This document shows positions 36,873 to 48,606 of a stretch of 64,000 bases of DNA, piece by piece (position 1 is the first letter of the stretch; each line of letters begins with the position of its first letter). Source of the stretch: Candidatus Reidiella endopervernicosa (lineage in GTDB: Bacteria; Pseudomonadota; Gammaproteobacteria; GCF-013343005); contig NZ_CP054491.1 of assembly GCF_013343005.1 (NCBI RefSeq), positions 1,116,001 to 1,180,000 on the forward strand, in the 5' to 3' direction. The notes beneath the pieces were generated by a model that saw nothing but the letters and a program-made list of their open reading frames with translations, was not told where the DNA came from and searched no databases. Made by a program: the position numbers and the translations under genes.

Positions 36873-38713
36873 TTGTCACTCTCCAGCAGGTAGCGATCCA
36901 TCACCGCACGAGCGATGGGTGCGGCAACCGCACCGCCACTACCGCCATTCTCAACGATTACTGCGATGGCAATCTGCGGATCTTCGACCGGGGCGTAGGA
37001 GACAAACAGTGCGTGGTCGCGCAGTTTCTTGGCGATCTTCTCCTCCTCGTACTCCTCCTCCTGCTTGATGCCGAAGACCTGCGCGGTGCCGGTCTTACCG
37101 GCGATCTGGTACTGGGCATCGGTGCCGATGCGCCGCGCGGTGCCGCGTACCCCGTGCACCACGTTGCTCATCGACTCGACGATGAGGTCCCAGTTGTCGT
37201 GTTTTTTGATCGGAATCGGCTTGAGTTTGGTGTGTGGCATGATCTCCTGTCCGTCATCACTATCGAGTCGAGTGACCAGATGGGGCTTGAGGCGCTTGCC
37301 GCCCATCGCCAACCAGGCGGTGGCGGTGGAGAGCTGCAGCGGTGTGGCGGTATTAAAGCCCTGGCCGATACCGACGATCAGTGTCTCACCCGGATACCAG
37401 GGCTGATTACGGGTGGCACGTTTCCACTGGCGTGAAGGGAGCAGGCCACGCGCCTCACCCGGCAGGTCGATACCGGTACGGCTGCCGAGACCGAAGTGAC
37501 CGAGAAACTCATGCAGGCGATCGATGCCGAGGGTGTTGGCCAGATCGTAGAAGTAGACGTCGCACGACTGCACGATCGAGTCCTCCAGATCGACCGCACC
37601 ATGACCGCGTTTTTTCCAGTCGCGATATTTGTGCTCGTGATCGGGCAGCTGGTAGTAACCGGGACAGAAGGTCTTCTGCCTCGGATTAGCAATGCCGTAC
37701 TCCAGCCCGGCGAGTCCAACCAGCGGCTTGATGGTAGAGCCGGGCGGGTACTGGCCACGGATGGCACGGTTAAAGAGTGGTTGCGCGGCGTCATCGCTCA
37801 ACAGGCGATAATCTGCGGTGCTGATGCCGTTAACAAACAGGTTGGGATCGAAGTCGGGACGACTGACCATCGCCAGCACCTCGCCGTTGCGAGGGTCGAT
37901 GGCGACCAGTGCACCCTGTTCATCACCGAAGGCGACCTCAGCGGTGCGCTGCAGTCGGGTGTCGATCGAGAGGTGGATGTCCTTGCCCGGTACTGGTGGT
38001 GAGCTGGAGAGGGTGCGTAGGGTGCGTCCCTGTGCGTTGACCTCAACCTGGCGCACGCCGACGCCACCGTGCAGCTGATCTTCGTAACTCTTCTCGATGC
38101 CGATCTTGCCGATATGCGAGGTGCCGCTGTAGTCGCTGGGATCGATGCTGCGTAGCTCGCGTTCATTGATGCGTCCTACATAACCGACGATGTGAGCGGT
38201 CTGTGCGCCGAGCGGATAGTGGCGGTTGAGGTGGGCGACGATCGCCACCCCGGGCAGGCTGTGCAGTTCAACCGAGAGGCGAGATAGCTCCTCTTCATTG
38301 AGACGAAAACGTAGCGGTATCCCCTCGAAGCGGCGGCGGTTGTTGTAGAGCGAGCGGAAACGCTTGATATCGTTCTCGCTGAGGGTGATCAGCTGCTGTA
38401 GTTTAGCCAGTGTGGCATCGATATCTTCAATCTGCTCGCGGGTGATCTCGAGTCGAAATGAGGGCTGGTTCTCCGCCAGTACCACGCCGTTGCGGTCGTA
38501 GATCAGGCCGCGTGTCGGCGGGATTGCGGTGATGCGTACGCGGTTACCTTCAGAGAGGGTGGTGTAGTGGGGGTAGTCGTAGATCTGCAGGTTAACCATC
38601 TGACCGACCAGTACTGCCAGCAGCAGCACCATCACTACCAGTGCAACGACCACACGGTCGACAAACATGCGGTTTTCGCGCAGATGATCCTTGAGTGTGT
38701 TTCTACGAACCAT
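36869..38713 (-). CDS. mrdA: Penicillin-binding protein 2
   Basis: The 614-residue class B PBP has one N-terminal membrane helix (VVALVVMVLLLAVLVGQMV), a dimerisation/pedestal region and the transpeptidase domain with S-x-x-K in YPPGSTIKPLVGLAG, S-x-D in QSCDVYFYDLAN and K-T-G in IAGKTGTAQVFG. It crosslinks the glycan made by RodA. It is in the normal position between mreD and rodA. Confidence 0.98.
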   Translation of the reverse strand: MVRRNTLKDHLRENRMFVDRVVVALVVMVLLLAVLVGQMVNLQIYDYPHYTTLSEGNRVRITAIPPTRGLIYDRNGVVLAENQPSFRLEITREQIEDIDATLAKLQQLITLSENDIKRFRSLYNNRRRFEGIPLRFRLNEEELSRLSVELHSLPGVAIVAHLNRHYPLGAQTAHIVGYVGRINERELRSIDPSDYSGTSHIGKIGIEKSYEDQLHGGVGVRQVEVNAQGRTLRTLSSSPPVPGKDIHLSIDTRLQRTAEVAFGDEQGALVAIDPRNGEVLAMVSRPDFDPNLFVNGISTADYRLLSDDAAQPLFNRAIRGQYPPGSTIKPLVGLAGLEYGIANPRQKTFCPGYYQLPDHEHKYRDWKKRGHGAVDLEDSIVQSCDVYFYDLANTLGIDRLHEFLGHFGLGSRTGIDLPGEARGLLPSRQWKRATRNQPWYPGETLIVGIGQGFNTATPLQLSTATAWLAMGGKRLKPHLVTRLDSDDGQEIMPHTKLKPIPIKKHDNWDLIVESMSNVVHGVRGTARRIGTDAQYQIAGKTGTAQVFGIKQEEEYEEEKIAKKLRDHALFVSYAPVEDPQIAIAVIVENGGSGGAVAAPIARAVMDRYLLESDN

Positions 38714-38748
38714 GGGACTACGGCTTCTCTTTCGCTGTCACGGGCTGA

Positions 38749-39237
38749 TCAGCTAACTCTGAAGTGACGGCGCAGGCCACGCAGGGCGACAAACAGCAGC
38801 GGCCAGAGCAGCATGCCGATCAGCGAGGGGAGCCAGTAGTACCAGTCGCTGCCAGGGTTGCCGAGTACACCGTTGATCCACAGCATGACCAGCTGGTTGA
38901 GCGCTAGCAGCGGTAAAAGACTGAGTGCCTGCTGCCAGAGCGGGAAGACACGGACGCGCCGGTGCAGTTTGAGCATCAGATAGATGATGATCGCCAGACC
39001 AAAGCCGTGCAGTCCCAGCAGTGAACCCTTGAGTACATCGAGGGTGAGACCCATGAACCAGGCGATACCGACACCGACGCGGTGTGGCAGTGCCATGCTC
39101 CAGTAGATGAGGATCAACAACACCCACTCGGGACGACTCCCCTCGGCCCAGCTAGGGATCGGGATGATTGTCAGCACCAGTGCCGAGAGCAGCGTCAGCA
39201 GAATGATCCAGCCGCCATGACGTTTGTTAGTCGTCAT
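38749..39237 (-). CDS. mreD: Rod-shape-determining protein MreD
   Basis: The 162-residue protein is almost wholly hydrophobic with five to six membrane helices (WIILLTLLSALVLTIIPIPS, PEWVLLILIYWSMALP, GIAWFMGLTLDVLKGSLLGL, LPLLALNQLVMLWING), the usual MreD profile. It overlaps mreC by 4 bp and is followed by mrdA. Confidence 0.95.
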   Translation of the reverse strand: MTTNKRHGGWIILLTLLSALVLTIIPIPSWAEGSRPEWVLLILIYWSMALPHRVGVGIAWFMGLTLDVLKGSLLGLHGFGLAIIIYLMLKLHRRVRVFPLWQQALSLLPLLALNQLVMLWINGVLGNPGSDWYYWLPSLIGMLLWPLLFVALRGLRRHFRVS

Positions 39238-40082
39238 GAGGACTCTTCATCGTCAAAGGCGGTGATCGCCGGCCAGACCAGCAGAAGTTCACGACTGCTG
39301 TTGATCTGCGCCGCCGGCTCTGCGGTGATATCGGCAAAGGGTTGGCCCGGATCGAGACGGACCTCGGTAACGCGCGCCACCGGATAGCCGGCCGGGAAGC
39401 GACCGCCGAGTCCGGAGGTGACCAGCAGGTCGCCGACACGAATGTCGGCGTTGTTGGGCAGATGTTGCAGCTCGAGACGACCGACGATGCCGGTGCCCAT
39501 AATCAGTGAGCGCAGCCCGTTTCGGTTGATCTGCACCGGCAGGGCGTGGCTCGGGTCGGTAATCAGAATCGCATTGGCGCTAAAGGGAGAGACGTGGATC
39601 ACCTGCCCCATCACCCCCTCGGCATCGAGGATCGGCTGACCAACGTGCACGTTGTGCATGCTGCCCTTGTTAAGGGTGACCTGATGTTTGTAGGGATCGA
39701 GATCGACACCGAGCAGCTCGGCAATCAATACATTGTCACCGATCTCACGTGCCGAGTTGAGTAGCTTGCGCAGGCGCCGGTTCTCGCTCTCCAGTGCCGC
39801 CAGCTTTTGTAGTTTGGCCGCCTGCAGTAGTTGTTTATCACGTAGCTCACTGTTCTCGACCAGTAGCATGGCGCGGTTGGATAGTGCGTCACTGACCCAG
39901 CGACCGGCTGAGACAGGCAGCTCGATTACGTACTGGATGGGTAGTAACAGCGTGGCAACGCCGGCGCGCGCAGACTCGAGGTAGCTGAGACGGTGGTCGA
40001 CCGTCATCAGTACTACCGAGCTGAGGAGCAGAATTGCCAGACGAAGGGTGAGAAAAGGACCCTGTGTGAATATTGTTTTAAT
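39234..40082 (-). CDS. mreC: Cell-shape protein MreC, probable ATT start
   Basis: The longest ATG-started frame begins at 40007, but that drops the membrane helix that every MreC has. The frame is open upstream, and reads IKTIFTQGPFLTLRLAILLL before the ATG, matching MreC N-termini such as the E. coli MKPIFSRGPS. The codon before KTIF is ATT (40080-40082), preceded by AGGGAAG at SD distance; no ATG/GTG/TTG is in frame there. I therefore propose an ATT start, giving 282 residues. The rest has the coiled coil (about residues 55-105) and the two beta-barrels (VSPFSANAILITDPSHALPV, LLVTSGLGGRFPAGYPVARV). MreC links MreB to the periplasmic synthesis enzymes. Confidence 0.9.
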   Translation of the reverse strand: MKTIFTQGPFLTLRLAILLLSSVVLMTVDHRLSYLESARAGVATLLLPIQYVIELPVSAGRWVSDALSNRAMLLVENSELRDKQLLQAAKLQKLAALESENRRLRKLLNSAREIGDNVLIAELLGVDLDPYKHQVTLNKGSMHNVHVGQPILDAEGVMGQVIHVSPFSANAILITDPSHALPVQINRNGLRSLIMGTGIVGRLELQHLPNNADIRVGDLLVTSGLGGRFPAGYPVARVTEVRLDPGQPFADITAEPAAQINSSRELLLVWPAITAFDDEESS

Positions 40083-40110
40083 TGAGCTTCCCTACGAGAT
40101 CACCGCTCGA

Positions 40111-41166
<1,056 letters not shown>

Positions 41167-41291
41167 TTATCCTATTAGATGGTATCTGGTGAGTGCAAAA
41201 GCGGTAATCTAGCAATTCGGGGGGGCTTTGGGCAAGGATATAAGTATGGTAACTTCCCCCGCTGTTACAGCTATCACGGTTTGGAGCTCCT

Positions 41292-41579
41292 ATGTCCCTC
41301 GATGCGTCGGAAGTGAAAAAGATCGCCCATTTGGCCCGTCTCGCCATTAGCGAGGAGGATGTGCCCGAATATGCGCGGAATCTTTCCGATATTCTCAACC
41401 TGGTTGAGCAGATGAATGCGGTCGATACCAGCGGTGTGACCCCGATGGCCCATCCGCTCGATATGAATCAGCGGCTGCGCCCCGATGCGGTCTCCGAAGA
41501 GAACCAGCGTGAACACCTGCAGGCACACGCCCCGGCCACCGAGGCGGGTCTGTTTCTGGTCCCCAAGGTTATTGAGTGA
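41292..41579 (+). CDS. gatC: Asp/Glu-tRNA amidotransferase subunit C
   Basis: The 95-residue helical protein (KIAHLARLAISEEDVPEYAR, MAHPLDMNQRLRPDAVSEEN) wraps around GatA and GatB and stabilises the amidotransferase that makes Gln-tRNA and/or Asn-tRNA. GGAG lies 7 bp before the ATG. gatA follows after 77 bp. Confidence 0.96.
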   Translation: MSLDASEVKKIAHLARLAISEEDVPEYARNLSDILNLVEQMNAVDTSGVTPMAHPLDMNQRLRPDAVSEENQREHLQAHAPATEAGLFLVPKVIE

Positions 41580-41656
41580 GTCGATACCGTTACGGTTGAT
41601 CCGAACCGGCACCGGTCCGTACCCCACATCCCAGATCAAACTAGGTCGAAATCTCT

Positions 41657-43110
41657 ATGTATAACAAGACGATTGCCGAGCTCTCGGCGGCCCTCAAGGG
41701 CGGCGAGTTCTCCAGCGAAGAGCTCACGCGCAGCTACCTCGAACGTATTGAGCGGCTCGATGGTGAGCTCAACAGCTTTATCACTGTCACCGCCGAGCAG
41801 GCGCTGGCGCAGGCGCGCGAGGCCGATGTCCGCATTAAGGCAGGTGAGGCGGGTCCACTGACCGGTATCCCGCTGGCGCAGAAGGATATTTTCTGTACCG
41901 ATGGGGTGAAGACCTCTTGCGGTTCGAAGATGCTTGACCCCTTTATCGCCCCCTACAACGCTACCGTGATCGAGCGTTTCAACGCCGCCGGCGCGGTGAT
42001 GGTCGGTAAGACCAATATGGATGAGTTCGCGATGGGCTCTTCGAATGAGACCAGCTTCTACGGTGCGGTGCAAAATCCCTGGGATCGCAAACGTGTACCG
42101 GGCGGCTCCTCGGGTGGTTCGGCAGCGGCAGTGGCGGCGCGTCTGGTGCCGGGTGCCACGGGCACCGATACCGGTGGCTCGATCCGTCAGCCCGCAGCGC
42201 TGACCGGTATTACTGGCCTGAAGCCGACCTACGGACGTGTCTCGCGCTACGGCATGATCGCCTTCGCCTCGAGTCTCGATCAGGCCGGGCCGATGGCGCA
42301 GACTGCGGAGGATTGCGCGCTGATGCTCAATACGATGGCCGGTTTCGATCGTCGCGACTCGACCAGCGTTGAGCGTGATGTGCCCGACTACAGCGCCAAC
42401 CTCAATGACGATATTAAGGGGCTGAAGATCGGTCTGCCGAAGGAGTATTTCGGTGAGGGGCTTGATCCCGAAGTAGCCAAGGCGGTTGAGTCAGCCATCG
42501 AACAGTACAAGGCGCTGGGTGCCGAGGTGGTGGATATATCACTGCCCAATACCCATCTCGCTGTGCCGACCTACTATGTGGTCGCCCCCGCTGAGTGCTC
42601 CTCCAACCTCTCGCGTATGGACGGGGTGCGTTTCGGTTACCGCTGTGAGGATCCGAAGGATCTCGAAGATCTCTACAAACGTTCTCGTGGAGAGGGCTTC
42701 GGTGCCGAGGTGAAGCGCCGCATCATGGTTGGCGCCTACGCCCTCTCGGCCGGCTATTACGACGCCTACTATCTGAAGGCGCAGCAGCTGCGTCAGCTGA
42801 TCTCCGATGACTTCAAGCAGGCCTTTGAACAGGTCGATGTGATCATGGGCCCGACCGCACCGACCACCGCCTTTAACATTGGCGAGAAGGCGGACGATCC
42901 GGTCTCGATGTACCTCTCCGATATCTACACCATTGCGGTTAACCTCGCCGGTCTGCCCGGTATGTCGCTACCTGCCGGTCTGGCCAATGGTCTGCCGGTC
43001 GGGCTGCAGGTAATTGGAAACTACTTCGATGAGTCGCGACTGCTGAATGTAGCGCACCGCTTCCAGCAGGCGACCGAGTGGCATAAACAGGCTCCGGAGG
43101 GGATCGAATA

Positions 43111-43111
<1 letters not shown>
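41657..43111 (+). CDS. gatA: Asp/Glu-tRNA amidotransferase subunit A
   Basis: The 484-residue amidase-signature protein releases ammonia from glutamine for GatB. The catalytic triad is visible: Lys in [13 protein letters not shown] (about residue 76), cis-Ser in [11 protein letters not shown] (about 174) and the nucleophile region [15 protein letters not shown] (about 149-163). gatB starts at its last base (TAATG). Confidence 0.98.
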
Positions 43112-44559
<1,448 letters not shown>

Positions 44560-44619
44560 TTTCCCTCTCATTTTGTGGCGGGTCGTCCGGCCCGCCACGC
44601 TACTACCTGAACTATTCGC

Positions 44620-45492
44620 ATGAAAGATATCCTGCAACGATTCCTGTTTGAAAACGCACCGATTCGCGGTGAGCTGGTCCATCTTGATGAGACCTGGAAG
44701 GCGGTGCTTGCACGCCACGAATATCCCGCGCCGGTTCGCAGTCTGCTCGGCGAGATGATGGCGGCCAGTGCGCTGCTCTCGGCAACCCTGAAATACGACG
44801 GTTCGATTACCCTGCAGGTACAGGGTGATGGGCCGATCTCGCTTATAGTCGTCGAGGCGACCAGCGATAAGACGCTACGAGGCATGGCGCAGTGGCAGGG
44901 TGAGGTGGCCGAGGGTGATCTACAGGGTCGTGTCGGTAGTGGTCGACTGATTATCACCATCGATCCCGGTGCTGGCAGTGAACGCTATCAGGGTGTGGTC
45001 GAGCTGCAGGGTGCATCACTGGCCGATGCACTTGATGACTATCTAGAACGTTCCGAGCAGCTGCCGACTCGCATGTGGCTGGCGGCCGATGGTGAGCAGG
45101 CGGCGGGCATGTTGTTGCAACGCCTTCCGGAGCGCGAGAGTGAGGATAAGGATGCCTGGGATCGTGTCTGTCATCTCGGTGCGACATTGAGTAGTGAGGA
45201 GCTGTTAACGCTACCCGCCGAGCAGATTATCCATCGCCTCTTTCATGAGGAGGATCTACGTCTGTTCGATAAGGAGGGGGTTAGCTTCTCCTGCGCCTGC
45301 TCACGTGATCGCGTGGCGAAGATGTTGCGTACCCTGGGGAGCGAGGAAGTTCACTCAATCCTCGAGGAGGAGCCAGGGATTACGGTTGATTGTGAGTTCT
45401 GTCGTCAGCGCTACAGCTTCGATAGTGTCGATGTTGAGCAGATTTTTGCCGCCAGCGAGGCTTCACCCGAGGTGTCGACAACACGCCATTAG
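44620..45492 (+). CDS. hslO: Redox-regulated chaperone Hsp33
   Basis: The 290-residue protein has the C-terminal zinc-binding switch C-x-C (FSCACSRDRV) and C-x-x-C (VDCEFCRQRYSF). Under oxidative stress these cysteines form disulfides, zinc is lost and the protein binds unfolding clients. It lies 60 bp after gatB. Confidence 0.96.
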   Translation: MKDILQRFLFENAPIRGELVHLDETWKAVLARHEYPAPVRSLLGEMMAASALLSATLKYDGSITLQVQGDGPISLIVVEATSDKTLRGMAQWQGEVAEGDLQGRVGSGRLIITIDPGAGSERYQGVVELQGASLADALDDYLERSEQLPTRMWLAADGEQAAGMLLQRLPERESEDKDAWDRVCHLGATLSSEELLTLPAEQIIHRLFHEEDLRLFDKEGVSFSCACSRDRVAKMLRTLGSEEVHSILEEEPGITVDCEFCRQRYSFDSVDVEQIFAASEASPEVSTTRH

Positions 45493-45575
45493 GCGCTGTC
45501 TCGGTTCATCTACGGAGTGTGATGTTGCTGCAGACTGTTTGCCCGCCCCGGTTGGGGCGGTGCAGTTAATGGTCG

Positions 45576-45805
45576 TTATTTTCTATTGATGACCGCGCGA
45601 ATATCGCTGAGTTGTTGTTCGGCCTCTTCGAGACGATCACACAGCTCGGCCATCAGGGTGGGGCCGTTTGCGTAGGCACGTGCAAAGCCGATCTTGAAGC
45701 CCAGATTTGCAATCGACTTTGCCATCTCCTCGAGCTCTTGATCTTCAATGCGACCGCCTTTACCGGCGATTACCTTGCGTGTCTTTTGATTAGTTCCGCA
45801 CTCAT
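45576..45805 (-). pseudogene. Small conserved-looking coiled-coil protein, one-base frameshift
   Basis: A strong AAGGAGG site precedes ATG 45805, but the frame stops after 11 codons (MSAELIKRHAR). If one A is added to the run in ATCAAAAGACA (about 45785), the product becomes MSAELIKKTRKVIAGKGGRI, continuing EDQELEEMAKSIANLGFKIG to AEQQLSDIRAVINRK and a stop at 45576, 76 residues. The remainder is Glu-rich and helical. Either a recent deletion or slippage at the A-run explains it. No family recognised. Confidence 0.6.
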
Positions 45806-45972
45806 CCTGCCTCCTTAATAATTGTTATATCGATCGTTACGATCTTAATGACTTTGTAGCACTCTCAGCAGAAAAAATATAGAGGCCAGAGGACGACTCC
45901 ACGCTATATAAGTAGTGGTTAATAGGTTTGTGGGTTCGCAGCTTAGATGCAGTGGCAAGTGGCTGAAAAATG

Positions 45973-46380
45973 TTAAACCGATTCTAATGCGACGGCTTCA
46001 ACGCTGTTGTCGCCGAGGCGGTAACCACGCATCTCAAGCACACCCTTGGTGTTGAGAGAGATGATCAGGTAGAGCGCATCGGGGTAGGCGGCCTGCTGCA
46101 GATCGGTAACCGAGGGTTCGGCCGGTGCATGTGGGTGGGAGTGGTAGATGGCAAACAGCTCGCGTCCCGACTCACGCATGCTACGCATCGCCTCAATCAT
46201 CTGCTGTGGGTCCATGCTGAAGAGCCGTCCCGGCTCATCGGCAATATTATTGATCGGATAGAGCTGGTCGGCTCTGCCATCGGTGGCATCGATCAGTCCG
46301 CACACCTCCGTCTCCGGGTTGCTCTGGGCGTGGTGCAGGATTTGATTGATCAACGTTCTTGAGAGTGGTGTCTGATTCAT
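45973..46380 (-). CDS. JAMM/MPN-domain metallopeptidase (M67 family)
   Basis: The 135-residue protein has the complete JAMM zinc motif: Glu in TEVCGLID (about residue 25) and H-x-H-x7-S-x2-D in YHSHPHAPAEPSVTDL (about 79-94). Bacterial relatives release ubiquitin-like sulfur carriers (ThiS/MoaD-like) from C-terminal extensions so that they can be activated. The MoeB/ThiF-like gene 0.9 kb away on the same strand fits this role, although a broken plus-strand gene now lies between them. Confidence 0.92.
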   Translation of the reverse strand: MNQTPLSRTLINQILHHAQSNPETEVCGLIDATDGRADQLYPINNIADEPGRLFSMDPQQMIEAMRSMRESGRELFAIYHSHPHAPAEPSVTDLQQAAYPDALYLIISLNTKGVLEMRGYRLGDNSVEAVALESV

Positions 46381-46491
46381 TGTGGCATTTTAACCGGTGT
46401 TGGGATGTTTCGCTTCTACAAACTTGGCGGCTGTTACAGTAGCATCGCGTTCTGACGAGGATCGGGTATTACGACTGGAGGGTGGTGCGCG

Positions 46492-47293
46492 TTGTTGGAG
46501 TCTACAAACAGGAGGTGTCGAGTCCGGCTGCTGATTGTGCTGTTGATGTTTGCTGTGCCGACGATGGCCAGTGGCGAGGAGCATTCGCTCGAGTGGTCAA
46601 TCGGCCTGTCACTACTCAACTTCGGTTATGAGGAGTTCGACACCGATGGTCGTTCACTCAATCGAGAGGATGGTTGGCTGCCTGGTATCAGCGCATCAAT
46701 CATCGAGCGTGATGGGGCCTGGTTTGGAGAGGCCCGTGCCTCACTCTATGGCGGTAGTGTCGATTACGATGGTGAAACGCAGAGTGGAGCACCCTTTACT
46801 ACCGAGACCAAAACATGGCTCTTTGATAGTAACTATCGTCTCGGCCACTGGTTTGGTGATGCGCCACGCATCGCGCCCTACATAGGTGTCGGTTACCACC
46901 GCTGGGATCGTGACATCCAGGGAAAAGGGGCGGTGGTCGGTCTCTCTGAGCTTTACCAGTGGGGTTATGGAGGCGGGGGTGGTTGGTGAGCTGGTGTTGG
47001 CCGATCAGGATCGGGTGGTGCTCGATCTGACCCTGCGTCACACCTTCAACGCCAATATGTTGCTGCGTGAAAATGGTGTGCTGCCCAAGGTGCGCCTTGA
47101 GCCGGAAGACGATTTAGGTTGGCGCGGCTCGCTACGCTGGCAGCGCTCGTTGAGTCGTTTCCACCGGCTGCAGTTGGAGTGCGGCTATGAGCGCTGGAAC
47201 CTGGGGCGTAGCGCCACGGTAAGTGGTGTGACCGAGCCGGAGAGTGAAGGTGGAAACTTCTCGGCGGTGCTGTCGCTGATGAAGGCGTTTTAG
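46492..47293 (+). pseudogene. Outer-membrane beta-barrel-like protein, single frameshift
   Basis: The start is TTG (46492 or 46495). A signal peptide (LLIVLLMFAVPTMASGE) is followed by alternating-hydrophobic strands (HSLEWSIGLSLLNFGYEEFD, WFGEARASLYGGSVDYDG, IAPYIGVGYHRWDRDIQG). At GGTTATGGAGGCGGGG (about 46965-46980) one extra base shifts the frame into a stop. The other frame continues EAGVVGELVLADQDRVVLDL...LRWQRSLSRFHRLQLECGYE...SAVLSLMKAF to 47293, ending in the Phe typical of barrels. Read through, it is an outer-membrane protein of about 265 residues. It converges with moeB. Confidence 0.75.
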
Positions 47294-47295
47294 TT

Positions 47296-48042
47296 CTACT
47301 GGCCACCGCAGACCGGGCAGCCCGGGTCCTTGCGTAGCTTCATACTGCGCCACTCCATGGTCAGTGCATCGAGTAGCAGCAGTCTTCCGCCCAGGGTCTC
47401 ACCCAGTCCGAGCAGTACCTTGATCGCCTCCATCGCCTGGATACTGCCGATAATACCGACCAGCGGTGATAGTACGCCGCTCTCGCTACAGCGCTCACCC
47501 AGTTCACCCTCATCCTTGTAGAGACAGCGGTAGCAGGGGCTGTCATCACGCTCGTTATGAAACACCGAAACCTGACCTTCGAGACGAATCGCGGCGCCTG
47601 AGACCAGTGGTTTTCCGGCCGCAACACAGAGGTCGTTGATCATAAAGCGGGTGGCGAAGTTATCGCAGGCATCGATGACGATATCGACCTTGGCAATCTG
47701 CTCGGCCAGCGCCTGACCCTCAAGCTTCTCGCTGATCGCCTCGATCTCAATCTCTGGGTTGATGTCGTGCAGGGTGTCGCGTGCCGACTCCGCCTTGGAG
47801 CGGCCGAGATCGACGTGGCGGTGGAGGATCTGTCGCTGCAGGTTGGAGAGGTCAACCTCGTCAAAATCACTGATAACCAGTCGACCGACCCCGGCCGCAG
47901 CGAGATAGAGGGCCACCGGTGAACCAAGTCCGCCCAGCCCGATGATCAGTGCGCTCGAGTCGAGCAGACGCTGCTGTCCTTCGTATCCGACCTGTGGCAT
48001 CAGAATCTGACGGCTGTAACGGAGTAGTTGTGGGTCATCCAT
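47296..48042 (-). CDS. moeB: Sulfur-carrier adenylyltransferase (MoeB/ThiF/HesA family)
   Basis: About 248 residues from MDDPQLLRYSRQILM, the usual MoeB start; an upstream in-frame ATG at 48105 adds 21 atypical residues. The ATP-binding site is ALIIGLGGLGSPVALYLA, with LSNLQRQILH and DACDNFATRF. The structural zinc is held by CYRC and CPVC. It adenylates the C-terminus of MoaD/ThiS-like carriers for molybdopterin or other sulfur transfer. The position after prmC is that of moeB in Pseudomonas. Confidence 0.92.
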   Translation of the reverse strand: MDDPQLLRYSRQILMPQVGYEGQQRLLDSSALIIGLGGLGSPVALYLAAAGVGRLVISDFDEVDLSNLQRQILHRHVDLGRSKAESARDTLHDINPEIEIEAISEKLEGQALAEQIAKVDIVIDACDNFATRFMINDLCVAAGKPLVSGAAIRLEGQVSVFHNERDDSPCYRCLYKDEGELGERCSESGVLSPLVGIIGSIQAMEAIKVLLGLGETLGGRLLLLDALTMEWRSMKLRKDPGCPVCGGQ

Positions 48043-48164
48043 AGCGGTATCCAGCAGGTTTGTTGGGGAATCGGTTGATGGCGTGTCAGAGGGTGAAGAT
48101 AGCAAAAACAGAGGCTACGGAGAGAAGCCTTTCTGTCGAATCGGAGCGAAAGGTTTGGAGGTGG

Positions 48165-48575
48165 TTAGAGGTACTTACGCCAGTGGGTCGGGCGCTCATC
48201 ACGACAGCCGTGTCGGATGCGCTGATAGCGGTTGATGAAGATCTCGCGGGTGCAGTTATCGTTGTCGCGACAGCAGCCGAGATTGGCGCGCTGGGTCTCT
48301 TCGGTGTAGTGGTAGAGAGCGCGTTTAAGCTTGTTGAGTAGGTTGCTGCTGATGTGGAAGCCGAGTTCGATCAGGGCGTCTTCGATGATTTTTAGTGAGA
48401 TGAGCTGCAGGTTGTAGCTGATATGCAGCGTGCCCTTTTCACTGACACGCAGGTGGTGAACCCCTTCGATATCGCTGAGCAGTAGTAGTGCTGTCTGCCC
48501 CTGGTTTTTGTCGAAGTGGAGCTCGCAGAAGATAATTTCGCGGTGCTTGATCAGCCCGTCTTTATCGTTATCCAT
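48165..48575 (-). CDS. Conserved-looking protein of unknown function, Cys-rich C-terminus
   Basis: The 136-residue product starts MDNDKDGLIKHREIIFCELH. It shows a beta-alpha-beta-like N-terminal half (LLLSDIEGVHHLRVSEKGTL, IIEDALIELGFHISS), reminiscent in pattern of small metal-binding or ACT-like folds, and a basic, Cys-containing tail (LGCCRDNDNCTREIF...GCRDERPTHWRKYL). No haem motif and no signal peptide. It occupies the gap between prmC and moeB, genes that are usually adjacent. I do not recognise it. Confidence 0.7.
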   Translation of the reverse strand: MDNDKDGLIKHREIIFCELHFDKNQGQTALLLLSDIEGVHHLRVSEKGTLHISYNLQLISLKIIEDALIELGFHISSNLLNKLKRALYHYTEETQRANLGCCRDNDNCTREIFINRYQRIRHGCRDERPTHWRKYL

Positions 48576-48606
48576 AGGCCCAATCCTAGTCCTATGGGGG
48601 TAAGAA

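Noticed and set aside
45541-45565. Hairpin CCGCCCC-GGTT-GGGGCGG after hslO as a terminator
   Set aside because: No T-tract follows on either strand, so it was not called.
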